A DNA stretch of 41,443 nucleotides from UBA6115 sp964534515 (GTDB taxonomy: Bacteria; Bacillota; Clostridia; Christensenellales; Aristaeellaceae). A model generated the notes under the pieces. It was not told where the DNA came from and did no database searches. It worked only from the letters and a program-made list of their open reading frames with translations. Below are positions 7,095-14,663 of the stretch, piece by piece (the stretch's first letter is position 1; each line of letters begins with the position of its first letter). The position numbers and the translations under genes are program-made. The stretch lies in NCBI GenBank assembly GCA_964534515.1, contig CAZHPW010000006.1:1-41443 (forward strand), written 5' to 3'.

Positions 7095-7961
7095 TTAGCC
7101 CAGGTTGGGGAGCGCCTGAACCGCGATGCCAATCAGGCCGGGGCCGGTATGCACGCTCAGCGCCGGGCTGACATCGGTCTTAATGAACTCCACGCTGTCG
7201 GGCAGCAGGCGCTTTAATTCTTCCATCACCCTGCCGGCTTCCGCCAGCGCGCTGCCATGCGCGACCGCGATGGAATAGCGTAATTGCCGCCTGGCGTCCT
7301 CCACCGCGATGGAGATGGTCTTGGCGAGCGCCGCAGCACTGCCCCTGACCTTGGCCACCGTTTCATAGATGCCGTCCTGGTTGCAGGAGATGACCGGGCG
7401 CAGTTTGAGCAGGGAGCCCACCAGCGCCGAAACCAGGCCGATTCGGCCGCCTTTGGCCAGGTATTCCAAGGTATCCAGGCAGAAATAGACATGGGACTTG
7501 GATACGCTCTCTTCCACCGCCGCAATAATCTCTTCCAGCGGTTTGCCGGCCTTGAGCATCTTAGCCGCCAGCATGGCCTGCATGCCCGAGCCGATACCAA
7601 TGTTCTTGGTATCAATCATATGGACATCCAATTTGCCATATTCCTTGGCCAGGAGGCTGATCATGTTGTGCGTGCCGGACAAGCCGGTGGAAATGGTGAT
7701 GGCCAGCACCGTGTCATAGCCCTGCTCCACCATCTGGTCAAACAGCGTCAGGACACGCTCGCCGCTTGGCAGCGAGGTCTTTGGAATCTCCTCGTGCAGG
7801 CGGTCATAAATCTCCTGCGGGGTGATGTCCAGCCTGTCCTCAAACTCCCGGTCCTTATAAATGATTTTGAGCGGAGCTACAAACATGTTGTGCTCCAGCG
7901 CGAAATCCTTCGGCACATCGGAGCCCGAATCCACCAGTATGGCAATCTTCCTCTGCTCCAT
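7095..7961 (-). CDS. DegV family fatty-acid-binding protein
   Basis: A DegV/EDD-fold protein; characterised members (FakB) bind a fatty acid for phosphorylation by FakA. The 288-aa length is normal. Family marks include ILVDSGSDVP near the N-terminus, IPKTSLPSGERVL, the TISTGLSGTHNM loop with its conserved Ser, YLAKGGRIG, and HTGPGLIGIAV near the C-terminus. A GGAGG ribosome site precedes the ATG. A consensus-like promoter overlaps the end of the upstream ttcA-like gene, so it can be transcribed alone. No FakA-like kinase is in the window. Confidence 0.93.
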   Translation of the reverse strand: MEQRKIAILVDSGSDVPKDFALEHNMFVAPLKIIYKDREFEDRLDITPQEIYDRLHEEIPKTSLPSGERVLTLFDQMVEQGYDTVLAITISTGLSGTHNMISLLAKEYGKLDVHMIDTKNIGIGSGMQAMLAAKMLKAGKPLEEIIAAVEESVSKSHVYFCLDTLEYLAKGGRIGLVSALVGSLLKLRPVISCNQDGIYETVAKVRGSAAALAKTISIAVEDARRQLRYSIAVAHGSALAEAGRVMEELKRLLPDSVEFIKTDVSPALSVHTGPGLIGIAVQALPNLG

Positions 7962-7987
7962 AGTTTCCTCCTAAACAGAATGCTAAA

Positions 7988-8016
7988 AGTGTATGCAATT
8001 TAAAACAGTCTGTCAA
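7988..8016 (-). promoter_or_regulatory. Promoter of the degV-family gene, inside the end of the ttcA-like gene
   Basis: Minus-strand TTGACA (8016-8011), a 17-nt spacer and TACACT (7993-7988). The -35 lies in the last codons of the upstream gene, whose stop falls in the spacer. Confidence 0.75.
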
Positions 8017-8851
8017 CTTTCTCCGGCTGTGCGGCAAAATTAGACATAAAAGATACCGGCTCCGCGTCCTGGTTGTGCATATAACTCAAAACCGTTGCCA
8101 GATTGACGTTTTCAGACGAGGCGACGATATTGTCAATCAGGTTGGGCTGCTCTTTCTCCAGTTCCGCCAGCAGGCGCTTGACCCGGGCGCGCTTTCCCCC
8201 ATCCTCAGACCTGGTCACCCGGCAGGCACAGGTGATGGTCTTAATCTCCGTTGACGCGAGCCAGGCCTTCACTGCCCGCTCACGAACCAGATACAGGGGG
8301 CGGATTAACTCCATGCCCTCAAAGTTCTCGCTCTTGAGCTTGGGCAGCATGGCCTTGAACTGGCCGCCGTACAAAATGGACAGCAGAATGGTTTCCGCCG
8401 CGTCATCCCGGTGATGGCCCAGGGCAATCTTGTTGCATCCGCGCAATTTGGCCTGCTTGTACAAGTGCCCCCTGCGCATGGAAGCGCACACATGGCAGGG
8501 AGAGGACTTCACGCTGTCCACAATCTCATAAATATCCGTCTCAAACACGTCCGGTGTGACACACAGGATGGCCGCAGCGTCCAGGACGCCCTGCCTGTTC
8601 TCCTCGCTGTAACCCGGGTTCATGCTTAAATAGATGACCTCAAAGGGCACCTTGCTATACTTCTTTAAGATTTGCATGCACTTGGCCAACAACAGCGAGT
8701 CCTTGCCGCCTGAGAGGCAGACCGCGATTTTGTCGCCCGGCAGCGCCATGCCATAGTTCTTCACCGCCGCAAGAAAGGGCGTCCAGATTTGCTTTCTAAA
8801 TCTGGTGGTAATCTCATACTCTATCTGGTCGCGGACCCGGGTTTCGCTCAA
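8000..8851 (-). CDS. TtcA-like tRNA 2-thiolation PP-loop ATPase
   Basis: An adenine-nucleotide alpha hydrolase of the TtcA/TilS group, which activates a tRNA base for sulfur transfer. The PP-loop SGGKDS is near residue 47. Cysteines SPCHVC (about 119 and 122) and CAC (about 208 and 210), with GHHRDDAAETILLS, fit the Fe-S dependent TtcA side of the family rather than TilS. An open frame reaches back to an ATG at 8890 without a ribosome site. A TTG at 8851 has GGAGG at 6 nt and begins LSETRVRDQIEYE, so I choose that (283 aa). It is divergent from the inositol-phosphatase gene. Confidence 0.88.
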   Translation of the reverse strand: MSETRVRDQIEYEITTRFRKQIWTPFLAAVKNYGMALPGDKIAVCLSGGKDSLLLAKCMQILKKYSKVPFEVIYLSMNPGYSEENRQGVLDAAAILCVTPDVFETDIYEIVDSVKSSPCHVCASMRRGHLYKQAKLRGCNKIALGHHRDDAAETILLSILYGGQFKAMLPKLKSENFEGMELIRPLYLVRERAVKAWLASTEIKTITCACRVTRSEDGGKRARVKRLLAELEKEQPNLIDNIVASSENVNLATVLSYMHNQDAEPVSFMSNFAAQPEKVDRLF

Positions 8852-8885
8852 GTGTAGCCTCCTCAAAGGAAAATCGCTGCGGCGC

Positions 8886-8924
8886 AGCATGCATTATCAT
8901 GCTATAATTCTTTAGATTCGTCAA
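8886..8924. promoter_or_regulatory. Divergent promoter region with an inverted repeat
   Basis: On the plus strand TGCTATAAT (-10 at 8903-8908, extended) precedes the inositol-phosphatase gene. On the minus strand TTGACG (8924-8919), 17 nt and CATGAT (8901-8896) can serve the ttcA-like gene. An inverted repeat AGCATG, 6 nt, CATGCT (8886-8903) overlaps both -10 regions and could be an operator; no regulator is identified. Confidence 0.45.
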
Positions 8925-8940
8925 TGAAGGGAGCAAGACC

Positions 8941-9738
8941 GTGTTACAACAGCTGGAAACCATTATCAAACAGGCCGCTGAAATCATGCTTCAGATGCAG
9001 CCAAAGGGTATTACCTCCAAGGAAGGCCATGCCAATTTCGTGACCGAGGCCGACAAGAAGACCCAGGATTACCTGCAGAATGAGCTGCTCAAGCTTCTCC
9101 CCGGCAGCGTGATGTTCGGCGAGGAAAAGGACAACGAGCCGCTGACAGATGCGCCCACCTGGGTTGTTGACCCCATTGACGGCACCCTTAACTACATCCA
9201 CGGCCTTGGCCACTCCGCCATCGCCATCGCGCTGTCTGAAAACAAGCAGCTCAAACTGGCCTGCGTTTACAACCCCTACCGCCAGGAACTGTTCACCGCG
9301 GAAAAGGGCAAGGGCGCTTACCTCAACGGCGAGAAAATAACCTGCTCTGACACGCCCTATGAGCGCGCGCTGACCTCCTTTGGCACCTCGCCTTATGAGT
9401 CCGGCCTGGTGGACGCCACCTTCCGCGCGGTCAATACCTTGATGCGCCAGACCGCCGACGTGCGCCGCTTTGGCTCCGCCATCCTGGACCTGGCCTATGT
9501 CGCCTGCGGGCGCGGGGACATCTACTTTGAGTACGCGCTCTCCCCCTGGGATTACGCAGCCGGGCAGCTCCTGGTCACTGAAGCCGGCGGGAAGTTCACC
9601 ATCCTAAACCTGCCCAATGACCACCTGGACTTCTCCACCACCGCCGCCGTCTACACCTCCAACCCCACCTGCTTTGAGAAGGGCTTGGCAGTGGTTGAAA
9701 AGAGTTACAGAGAATGGGAACAGGAGAAGAAGGGGTAA
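8941..9738 (+). CDS. Inositol monophosphatase family protein
   Basis: A Mg2+-dependent, Li+-sensitive type phosphatase of the IMPase/FBPase/CysQ family. All metal-site motifs are present: GEEKD, then the signature WVVDPIDGTLNYIHG (about residues 74-88), and the C-terminal SPWDYAAGQLLVTEAGG. At 265 aa it has the usual length. The start codon is GTG, after a GGGAG ribosome site. Likely substrates are inositol or other sugar phosphates, or a nucleotide such as pAp; sequence alone does not decide. It is followed by a palindromic element and a terminator. Confidence 0.92.
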   Translation: MLQQLETIIKQAAEIMLQMQPKGITSKEGHANFVTEADKKTQDYLQNELLKLLPGSVMFGEEKDNEPLTDAPTWVVDPIDGTLNYIHGLGHSAIAIALSENKQLKLACVYNPYRQELFTAEKGKGAYLNGEKITCSDTPYERALTSFGTSPYESGLVDATFRAVNTLMRQTADVRRFGSAILDLAYVACGRGDIYFEYALSPWDYAAGQLLVTEAGGKFTILNLPNDHLDFSTTAAVYTSNPTCFEKGLAVVEKSYREWEQEKKG

Positions 9739-9752
9739 ACGGAGGAGCGAAT

Positions 9753-9850
9753 TTCCTTTTCTTTGAAAAGAAAAGGAACAAAAGAAACTTTAAAATCATT
9801 TTATGTATTTACTGTTAAAGTTTTTTGGTCCTTTTTTTCAAAAAAGGACC
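9753..9850. repeat. Compound palindromic element, MITE- or REP-like
   Basis: About 98 bp of AT-rich sequence with nested symmetry. The long arms at 9771-9793 and 9815-9834 are imperfect inverted copies around a 21-nt centre. Each outer end is itself a hairpin: TTCCTTTTCTTT with its complement (9753-9778) and GGTCCTTTTT with AAAAAGGACC (9826-9850). The composition is unlike the GC-rich flanks and there is no ORF. I cannot tell its copy number from one window. Confidence 0.6.
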
Positions 9851-9860
9851 GTTCTCATAC

Positions 9861-9903
9861 AAAAACGGAGAAGCACTCTTTGATACGCTCCTCCGTTTTT
9901 TCT
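9861..9903. terminator. Bidirectional intrinsic terminator
   Basis: A 10-bp stem AAAAACGGAG / CTCCGTTTTT with a 20-nt loop, followed by further T residues on the plus strand and by a T run on the minus strand. It lies between the convergent inositol-phosphatase gene and the minus-strand gene ending at 9920. Confidence 0.7.
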
Positions 9904-9919
9904 TTACTTTGTCCTCAAC

Positions 9920-10396
9920 CTAAGCTTGCTCGTCCACCGGCCGGCTCCAGCCGCGCTGCTTGATGAGAGCGGCAAGGCGCTGGGACCTTTGCTTGACGCG
10001 GTAGGCGGTGAGGGACTGGCTTCGGTATTTGTCCACCAGCAAGCGGGTGGCGACCGCGATGGGCACGGCCGGCAGAGCACCCAGGCCCGCGGCCATGGCG
10101 GCAGCGCCGGCGGCCATGCCAGCCCCTGTCTTGAGCATGCGGTAGGAGCCATCCTGCAGCGCGGCTTTCTGGGTCTTTTTGCCCAGAACAACAGAGCCCT
10201 GCTCAGTCACGGCGATGACGGCAAAGGGCAGGCTGAAGGAGACCGTGTCCAGAACCTCAGCCAAAAGGCCGGTGTCTTCCAGCAGGCCCAGGGAAACCGA
10301 TACCTCATCCGTGTAGGAGAGGGCGGTGGTGATGCCATCCGTCAGCGTGCTGCGGGAGCGTTCCTGATAGTTTTTTAACATGTCCTGGTAATTCAT
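9920..10396 (-). CDS. Unknown protein with hydrophobic Ala/Gly-rich segment
   Basis: A 158-aa protein I do not recognise. The N-terminal third is polar and helical, followed by SFSLPFAVIAVTEQGSVVLG and an Ala/Gly-rich hydrophobic stretch (residues 92-117) that may insert in the membrane. The C-terminus is basic with Arg, Gln and Lys. Its ATG overlaps the stop of the upstream gene by 4 nt, so it is translationally coupled. It is the last gene of a unit led by a PRPP-synthetase-like gene and ends in the terminator at 9861-9903. Function unknown. Confidence 0.7.
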   Translation of the reverse strand: MNYQDMLKNYQERSRSTLTDGITTALSYTDEVSVSLGLLEDTGLLAEVLDTVSFSLPFAVIAVTEQGSVVLGKKTQKAALQDGSYRMLKTGAGMAAGAAAMAAGLGALPAVPIAVATRLLVDKYRSQSLTAYRVKQRSQRLAALIKQRGWSRPVDEQA

Positions 10397-10833
10397 TTCA
10401 CAAAAGCCTTAATCAAAGTAACCACCATCCAGGAGCCAAAGACAATGGCAGCCAGCCAGGTGGCCTGGCGGAGGATGAAGACCAGACCAGTCTCCCCCTT
10501 CTTGCGCTTCTCGCTGCGCTGGATGAGGGTGTCCACCTTCTTTTGAAGGTCATTTAATTTCTTTTCCTGCTCGCGTAGGCGGCGGGACAATTCATCCTGC
10601 TCCTCACCCTGGATTTTCTGGGTGTTGCGCAGGGCTTCCTGGTCCGCGGACAAGCCCTCGGCGATGACGACCATGTCGCGGGTGAATTCCTCCACCAGTT
10701 TGGGCAGGTCCTTGCCGGAGATGGAATCCACGGCGTTTTGAAGGAAATCCCGTGATTTGGTCAGGATGTCCTTTTTCTTGGGCGCTTGCTCGGGATTGGC
10801 GGAGATCGGAAGCTCGTTTTTTTCGGGTTGCAT
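10393..10833 (-). CDS. Unknown coiled-coil protein with C-terminal membrane anchor
   Basis: A 146-aa protein I do not recognise. The N-terminus is polar and probably disordered. Residues 60-110 are a heptad-like Glu/Gln/Lys/Arg-rich coiled coil (SRRLREQEKKLNDLQKKVD). A single hydrophobic segment near the C-terminus (LAAIVFGSWMVVTLIKAFV) looks like a tail anchor. GGAG lies 5 nt before the ATG at 10833; a TTG one codon earlier is also possible. It starts 16 nt after the PRPP-synthetase-like gene and overlaps the next gene by 4 nt. A tail-anchored coiled coil beside a nucleotide enzyme suggests, but does not show, membrane tethering. Confidence 0.72.
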   Translation of the reverse strand: MQPEKNELPISANPEQAPKKKDILTKSRDFLQNAVDSISGKDLPKLVEEFTRDMVVIAEGLSADQEALRNTQKIQGEEQDELSRRLREQEKKLNDLQKKVDTLIQRSEKRKKGETGLVFILRQATWLAAIVFGSWMVVTLIKAFVK

Positions 10834-10849
10834 CAATGCTCCTATTTGC

Positions 10850-12061
10850 TCAGACCAGGCTGATGCCGCTGGCCGCCTGTTCCGCGCGGTAGCGGGACAT
10901 CAGGGACTGGATGCGGTTGTAGGGGTTGAGGAGCGCAGACAGGCTGCGGTCGTGGTTCAAGGTGGCGATGAGGTAGGAGATGTATTTGCTCAGGTCCGCT
11001 TCCACAAACCATTTGGTGTCCTTGAGTTCAGGCTTGGTGTAGGACAGGTTGGTGGTGATGACCTTACTAATAATACCCTGCTGATAGGCCTCCTCAAACT
11101 CCTCAATGCCGTTGGTGAAGAAAGCGAAGGTGACGATGCAGAAGATGCGCTTGGCCTTGCGCTTTTTGAGCTCCTTGGCCAGTTCAAGCAGGGACTCGCC
11201 GGAGGAGAGGATATCATCGGACACGATGATGTCCTTGCCCTCCACCGACTCACCCAGGTACTCATGGGCGACGATAGGGTTGCGGCCGGAGATGATGGTG
11301 GTGTAATCTCGGCGCTTGTAGAACATGCCCAGTTCCAGCGCCATAAGGGAAGAATAATAAATATTGCGCTGCACAGCGCCCTCATCGGGGCTGACAACCA
11401 TCATGTTTTCCTTGTCAATGCGCAGGTCTTTGACCGAGCGCAAAAGCGCCTTGAGCATCTGGTAGGTGGGCTGGACATTTTCAAAGCCGCACAGGGGCAC
11501 GGCGTTCATCACACGCGGGTCATGCGCGTCAAAGGTGATGATGTTGGCGACGCCCATGTCCTCCAACTCCTGCAGCGCCATGGCGCAGTCCAGGCTCTCG
11601 CGGGTGTTGCGGCGGTGCTGGCGGGATTCATAGAGCATGGGCATAATGACGTTGACGCGCTTAGCTTTGCCGGCGATGGCAGCGATAATGCGCTTCAAGT
11701 CCTGGAAATGATCGTCCGGGGACATGGGTACATCCATGTCGTACATGCGGTATTTGATGTTGTAGGCGCATACATCAATGAGGATGTACAGGTCAAGCCC
11801 GCGAACGCTTTCGCGGATGACGCCTTTGCCCTCGCCCGTGCCAAAGCGCGGACAGGCCACATCAATCAAAAAGTCTTCCCTGCCAAGTCCGGGAGAGGTG
11901 TAGAATTCCTCATCCTGCAAGTCCTGAAGCTCATGCCACTGTAATAGGTACTCATTGACGTTCGCGCCCAGGGAATCAATTCCGCGCATCGCGATGATGC
12001 CCAGAGGCCCATAGGGCATGTTGTTCAGGTTCTCATCCCACTCCGACAGAAAATTCTCCAT
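10850..12061 (-). CDS. Atypical ribose-phosphate pyrophosphokinase (PRPP synthetase-like)
   Basis: A member of the PRPP synthetase family, which makes 5-phosphoribosyl-1-pyrophosphate from ribose-5-phosphate and ATP. It has the catalytic-flap-like region YESRQHRRNTRES (about residues 142-154), in place of the usual YARQDRK type, followed by an ITFDAHDP block (compare DLH). The PRPP-binding loop VSDDILSSGES lies near residue 280, compared with DDMIDTGGT in classical enzymes. At 403 aa it is about 85 residues longer than a classical Prs, with an N-terminal extension and a longer C-terminus. It heads a three-gene unit. Activity as a true Prs is likely but unproven given the altered loops. Confidence 0.8.
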   Translation of the reverse strand: MENFLSEWDENLNNMPYGPLGIIAMRGIDSLGANVNEYLLQWHELQDLQDEEFYTSPGLGREDFLIDVACPRFGTGEGKGVIRESVRGLDLYILIDVCAYNIKYRMYDMDVPMSPDDHFQDLKRIIAAIAGKAKRVNVIMPMLYESRQHRRNTRESLDCAMALQELEDMGVANIITFDAHDPRVMNAVPLCGFENVQPTYQMLKALLRSVKDLRIDKENMMVVSPDEGAVQRNIYYSSLMALELGMFYKRRDYTTIISGRNPIVAHEYLGESVEGKDIIVSDDILSSGESLLELAKELKKRKAKRIFCIVTFAFFTNGIEEFEEAYQQGIISKVITTNLSYTKPELKDTKWFVEADLSKYISYLIATLNHDRSLSALLNPYNRIQSLMSRYRAEQAASGISLV

Positions 12062-12111
12062 GTCTCTTTTTCCCCCTGCCTTTGTGATTTATATTTTCGA
12101 TTGCCCCGCAA

Positions 12112-13644
12112 TCAAAGCGCGTTCAAATAGCTCAAGGCGAGCTTGGGCAGGGACTCTTCCTGTCCCTCCCCGGTGGTTGCGATGTTCATGCCGGTCATGA
12201 CGCCATAAACCGTGGCTGACGCGTTGAGCGCGAGAGCTGGCTCGGTGTCAGAGGTGAGCAAAACGATGTCCTCAAACCCGGCGTCGGTCCTCTTCAGCGC
12301 GAAACGCAGCACCCAGGAGTCTGTGACATTTTCTTTGCCAATGAGCGTGCCGTCAAAAGCCAGCAGCTTGCCGTCATAGGTATTGGGGTTTGCGGTGAGT
12401 TCGGCGTAGGAGGGACGCAAAGCCTGGGCCTTAGCCGCCTCTTCCCTGGCCTGGGCGCTGACGGTTCTTGTGGTGGTGTAAGTAAAGACGCGGTCTTCAA
12501 AATTGCGCTTGCTCAGCACCAAACGGATGTTAAAGATGCCTTCGACCATGGTGTTGATATCAAAGGAGAATTCCTTGTTTCGGGTCAGCGTTTTCTCAGT
12601 CGAGGCACCATTGACGGTCAAGGTGGCTGTGACACCGGACTCGGGCGTGATGCCGGAGAGCACCAGAAGGTCAGCGGAATACTCAGCGGGCGGCGCGGAG
12701 ATAATCTGGACAGGCAGCATGCCCTCTTTGTAGTGGATGTTGTAGGACTTGCTGAAGTCCTCCAGGCCTTCTGACTGTACATTGAGCGTCATGACATAGA
12801 CGTCTTCAGCGGGCAGGGTGATTTTAAGGGAGTAATTGCCGGCTCTATTAGCGGTTGTATCAAAGACCTTGGTGGTGTTGTTGCTAAAGGAGATGAGGAC
12901 GGCGTGCAGGCTGGCGTTTGGTTTGGTCTTTCCCTTCATGGTGAAGGTGTTGGAGTTGGTTTCAACCGGCGCTGTCTGCGTCTCGTCCAGGCTGATGGGC
13001 AAAACGGGCATGGGCAGTATCTGGTTAAAGGCAAAGGTGTTGAAGACCTTGTTGAGCGCGGCGTTGTCCTGGGAGGTTAACTGGCGGTTGAAGACCTGCA
13101 TGTCCACTGTGATGGTGTGGCCGTTTCTGATGGTGCGGCGCTGGTAGCCCCGGTGCGCGACATCGCCGTTTAGACGGTACTGGTAGCGCAATTGCAGGAA
13201 GCGGCCGATGTCTTTGAAATTCTTCCAGGAGACCGAGTCATAACGGTAGCCCAGGATGTTGTAGGAACCGGACGCACCGTGGGAGAGGCGGTAGCGGGCA
13301 CGGACATCGGTGCCATGCTCGTTGATGTCAAACAGGTTCTGGCCGTCCACATCCGGCAGCGCGGTGATCAGCAGCACGCGGTCATTGGCGGTGTCATAGG
13401 CCTGCAGCAAAATGCCCCTGGCCTTGAAGTCCGCCTCCCAGGTGGCGACACTGCCGCCCCTGGACTGGATGAAGGCCTCATTCTGGGCCAGGTTATCGGG
13501 TGTTAAAACTGTCTGGTAAACGCCATCCGGCAGGGTGACGGAGGCATGGATGCCAGAAAAGGTATAGGACTCCGCCAGGGCGGCAGGGACAAGAGAAAAC
13601 AGCAAAACAGCCGCCAACAGCAGCACAATCGTTCTTTTTGTCAT
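12112..13644 (-). CDS. Exported protein with Ig-like and OB-like domains, unknown function
   Basis: A 510-aa protein with a clear signal peptide (TIVLLLAAVLLFSLVPAALA) and no lipobox. The N-terminal part (to about residue 230) is of unknown family. Then come two beta-rich Ig-like repeats, the first around GKTKPNASLHAVLIS and the second around LVLSGITPESGVTATLTV. The C-terminus is an OB-like domain starting near NPNTYDGKLLAFDGTLIG. An open frame reaches 13764, but the ATG at 13644 has GAGGAGG at 6 nt and sits at the signal peptide. It is divergent from purR. A cell-surface role is inferred; no enzyme motif is seen. Confidence 0.75.
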   Translation of the reverse strand: MTKRTIVLLLAAVLLFSLVPAALAESYTFSGIHASVTLPDGVYQTVLTPDNLAQNEAFIQSRGGSVATWEADFKARGILLQAYDTANDRVLLITALPDVDGQNLFDINEHGTDVRARYRLSHGASGSYNILGYRYDSVSWKNFKDIGRFLQLRYQYRLNGDVAHRGYQRRTIRNGHTITVDMQVFNRQLTSQDNAALNKVFNTFAFNQILPMPVLPISLDETQTAPVETNSNTFTMKGKTKPNASLHAVLISFSNNTTKVFDTTANRAGNYSLKITLPAEDVYVMTLNVQSEGLEDFSKSYNIHYKEGMLPVQIISAPPAEYSADLLVLSGITPESGVTATLTVNGASTEKTLTRNKEFSFDINTMVEGIFNIRLVLSKRNFEDRVFTYTTTRTVSAQAREEAAKAQALRPSYAELTANPNTYDGKLLAFDGTLIGKENVTDSWVLRFALKRTDAGFEDIVLLTSDTEPALALNASATVYGVMTGMNIATTGEGQEESLPKLALSYLNAL

Positions 13645-13672
13645 GGGCAACCTCCTCATTGGGTCTGATAAT

Positions 13673-13701
13673 ATCCTACCACAATCCAAAGCCTGCTTCA
13701 A
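13673..13701 (-). promoter_or_regulatory. Promoter of the exported Ig-like protein
   Basis: Minus-strand TTGAAG (13701-13696), a 17-nt spacer and TAGGAT (13678-13673), 28 nt before the start at 13644. The purR operator pair lies about 50 nt further upstream. Confidence 0.55.
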
Positions 13702-13752
13702 CCGCAAGGATTTGGGGGCAATGCGGTCCGGAAACACAAAACACCCGGTAAA

Positions 13753-13796
13753 AAAGACGAACAATTTGTAAAATTAAACTGTAAATGTTCCGACAT
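13753..13796 (+). promoter_or_regulatory. Pair of inverted PurBox-like PurR operators upstream of purR
   Basis: AAAGACGAACAAT (13753-13765) matches the Bacillus PurBox AWWWCCGAACWWT at 11 of 13 positions. AATGTTCCGACAT (13784-13796) matches its reverse complement at 11 of 13. The two face each other with an 18-nt gap; known PurBox pairs are 16-17 nt apart. The second box lies between the -35 and -10 positions of the purR promoter. A nearly identical pair precedes the permease gene at 21389. Confidence 0.75.
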
Positions 13797-13798
13797 TG

Positions 13799-13807
13799 TG
13801 TTAAAAT
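13799..13807 (+). promoter_or_regulatory. Extended -10 promoter of purR
   Basis: TGTTAAAAT: a TG motif one base before TAAAAT (13802-13807). No good -35 is present, which fits an extended -10 promoter. The proximal PurBox ends 5 nt before the -10, so bound PurR would block polymerase. Confidence 0.55.
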
Positions 13808-13835
13808 GTTTTGAAGCAAGATTGAGGTGGGTGCT

Positions 13836-14663
13836 ATGGACAAAATCAAGCGGAGTGAGCGCCTAGCGGCGATGACCAGGATGTTGGTGGACAACCCGAA
13901 CAAGGTGTTGTCCTACCAAGTTTTTTGCGAGAGATTTGAGGCGGCGAAATCCACGGTTTCAGAAGACGTCGCGATGATTCAAAACGCTTTGTCCGTGTAC
14001 GACCTGGGCCAGGTGACCACGGTGACCGGCGCGGCCGGCGGCGTTCGTTTCCGCCCCTTCATCCCCTGGAGCGAGGCGCGGGAACTGCTTATCAAGGTAG
14101 CGGACAGACTCAATGAGCCCGACCGCGTGCTGCCCGGCGGCTTCCTGTATTCCTCCGACCTGTTCAGCAACCCCGAAATCACCAGGAAGATGGGCTGCAT
14201 CATCGCCCGCCCCTGCTATGAATTAAACGTGGACTTTGTATTGACCATGGAAACCAAGGGCATCCCGGTCGCGATGATGACGGCGGAAGCCTTGAATGTG
14301 CCTCTGGTCATTGCCAGACGCTCCAGCCGTGTGTATGAGGGCAGCGCCGTGAACATCAGTTTCCCCGACGGCAAGGGCGGGATTGAGACCATGTCCCTGG
14401 GCCGCCGCGCCATCCAGGACGGCCAAAAGGCGCTGATCGTGGATGACTTCACCCGAAACGGCGGCACAGCCCTGGGTATGATTGAACTGATGAAGGAGTT
14501 TAACACCAAGGTGGTGGGCTTGTCCTTTGTCCTGGCCAAGGAACGGCAGCAGCCGCTGTCTGACCTGCCGGAGTGGCCGTTGTTGAACTTTAAGGGTGAC
14601 GGCATGAAGGAACCCATGAAAATCAAGCCTGCCAAATGGATATTTGAACAAGGAGCCAAGTGA
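13836..14663 (+). CDS. purR: Pur operon repressor PurR
   Basis: PRPP-responsive repressor of purine genes, Gram-positive PurR family. The N-terminal winged helix runs over SERLAAMTRMLVDNPNKVLS and the recognition region AAKSTVSEDVAMIQ. The C-terminal part is a phosphoribosyltransferase-like fold with the PRPP loop LIVDDFTRNGGT (about residue 203) and GGFLYSSDLFSNPE. At 275 aa it has the usual length. Two upstream GTG/ATG options exist; the ATG at 13836 follows GAGGTGG at a good distance. It overlaps pth by 1 nt and leads a purR-pth-mfd operon. The PurBox pair in its own promoter suggests autoregulation. Confidence 0.96.
   Translation: MDKIKRSERLAAMTRMLVDNPNKVLSYQVFCERFEAAKSTVSEDVAMIQNALSVYDLGQVTTVTGAAGGVRFRPFIPWSEARELLIKVADRLNEPDRVLPGGFLYSSDLFSNPEITRKMGCIIARPCYELNVDFVLTMETKGIPVAMMTAEALNVPLVIARRSSRVYEGSAVNISFPDGKGGIETMSLGRRAIQDGQKALIVDDFTRNGGTALGMIELMKEFNTKVVGLSFVLAKERQQPLSDLPEWPLLNFKGDGMKEPMKIKPAKWIFEQGAK

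Noticed and set aside
10757..11944. Long plus-strand open frame of 395 codons
   Set aside because: It lies antisense to the PRPP-synthetase-like gene, has His/Gly/Val-rich composition typical of a reverse-frame shadow in GC-rich DNA, and has no family motif.
12099..12113. Hairpin GATTGC-CCC-GCAATC as a terminator of the exported Ig-like gene
   Set aside because: The stem is short, overlaps the coding end, and is not followed by a T run on the minus strand.
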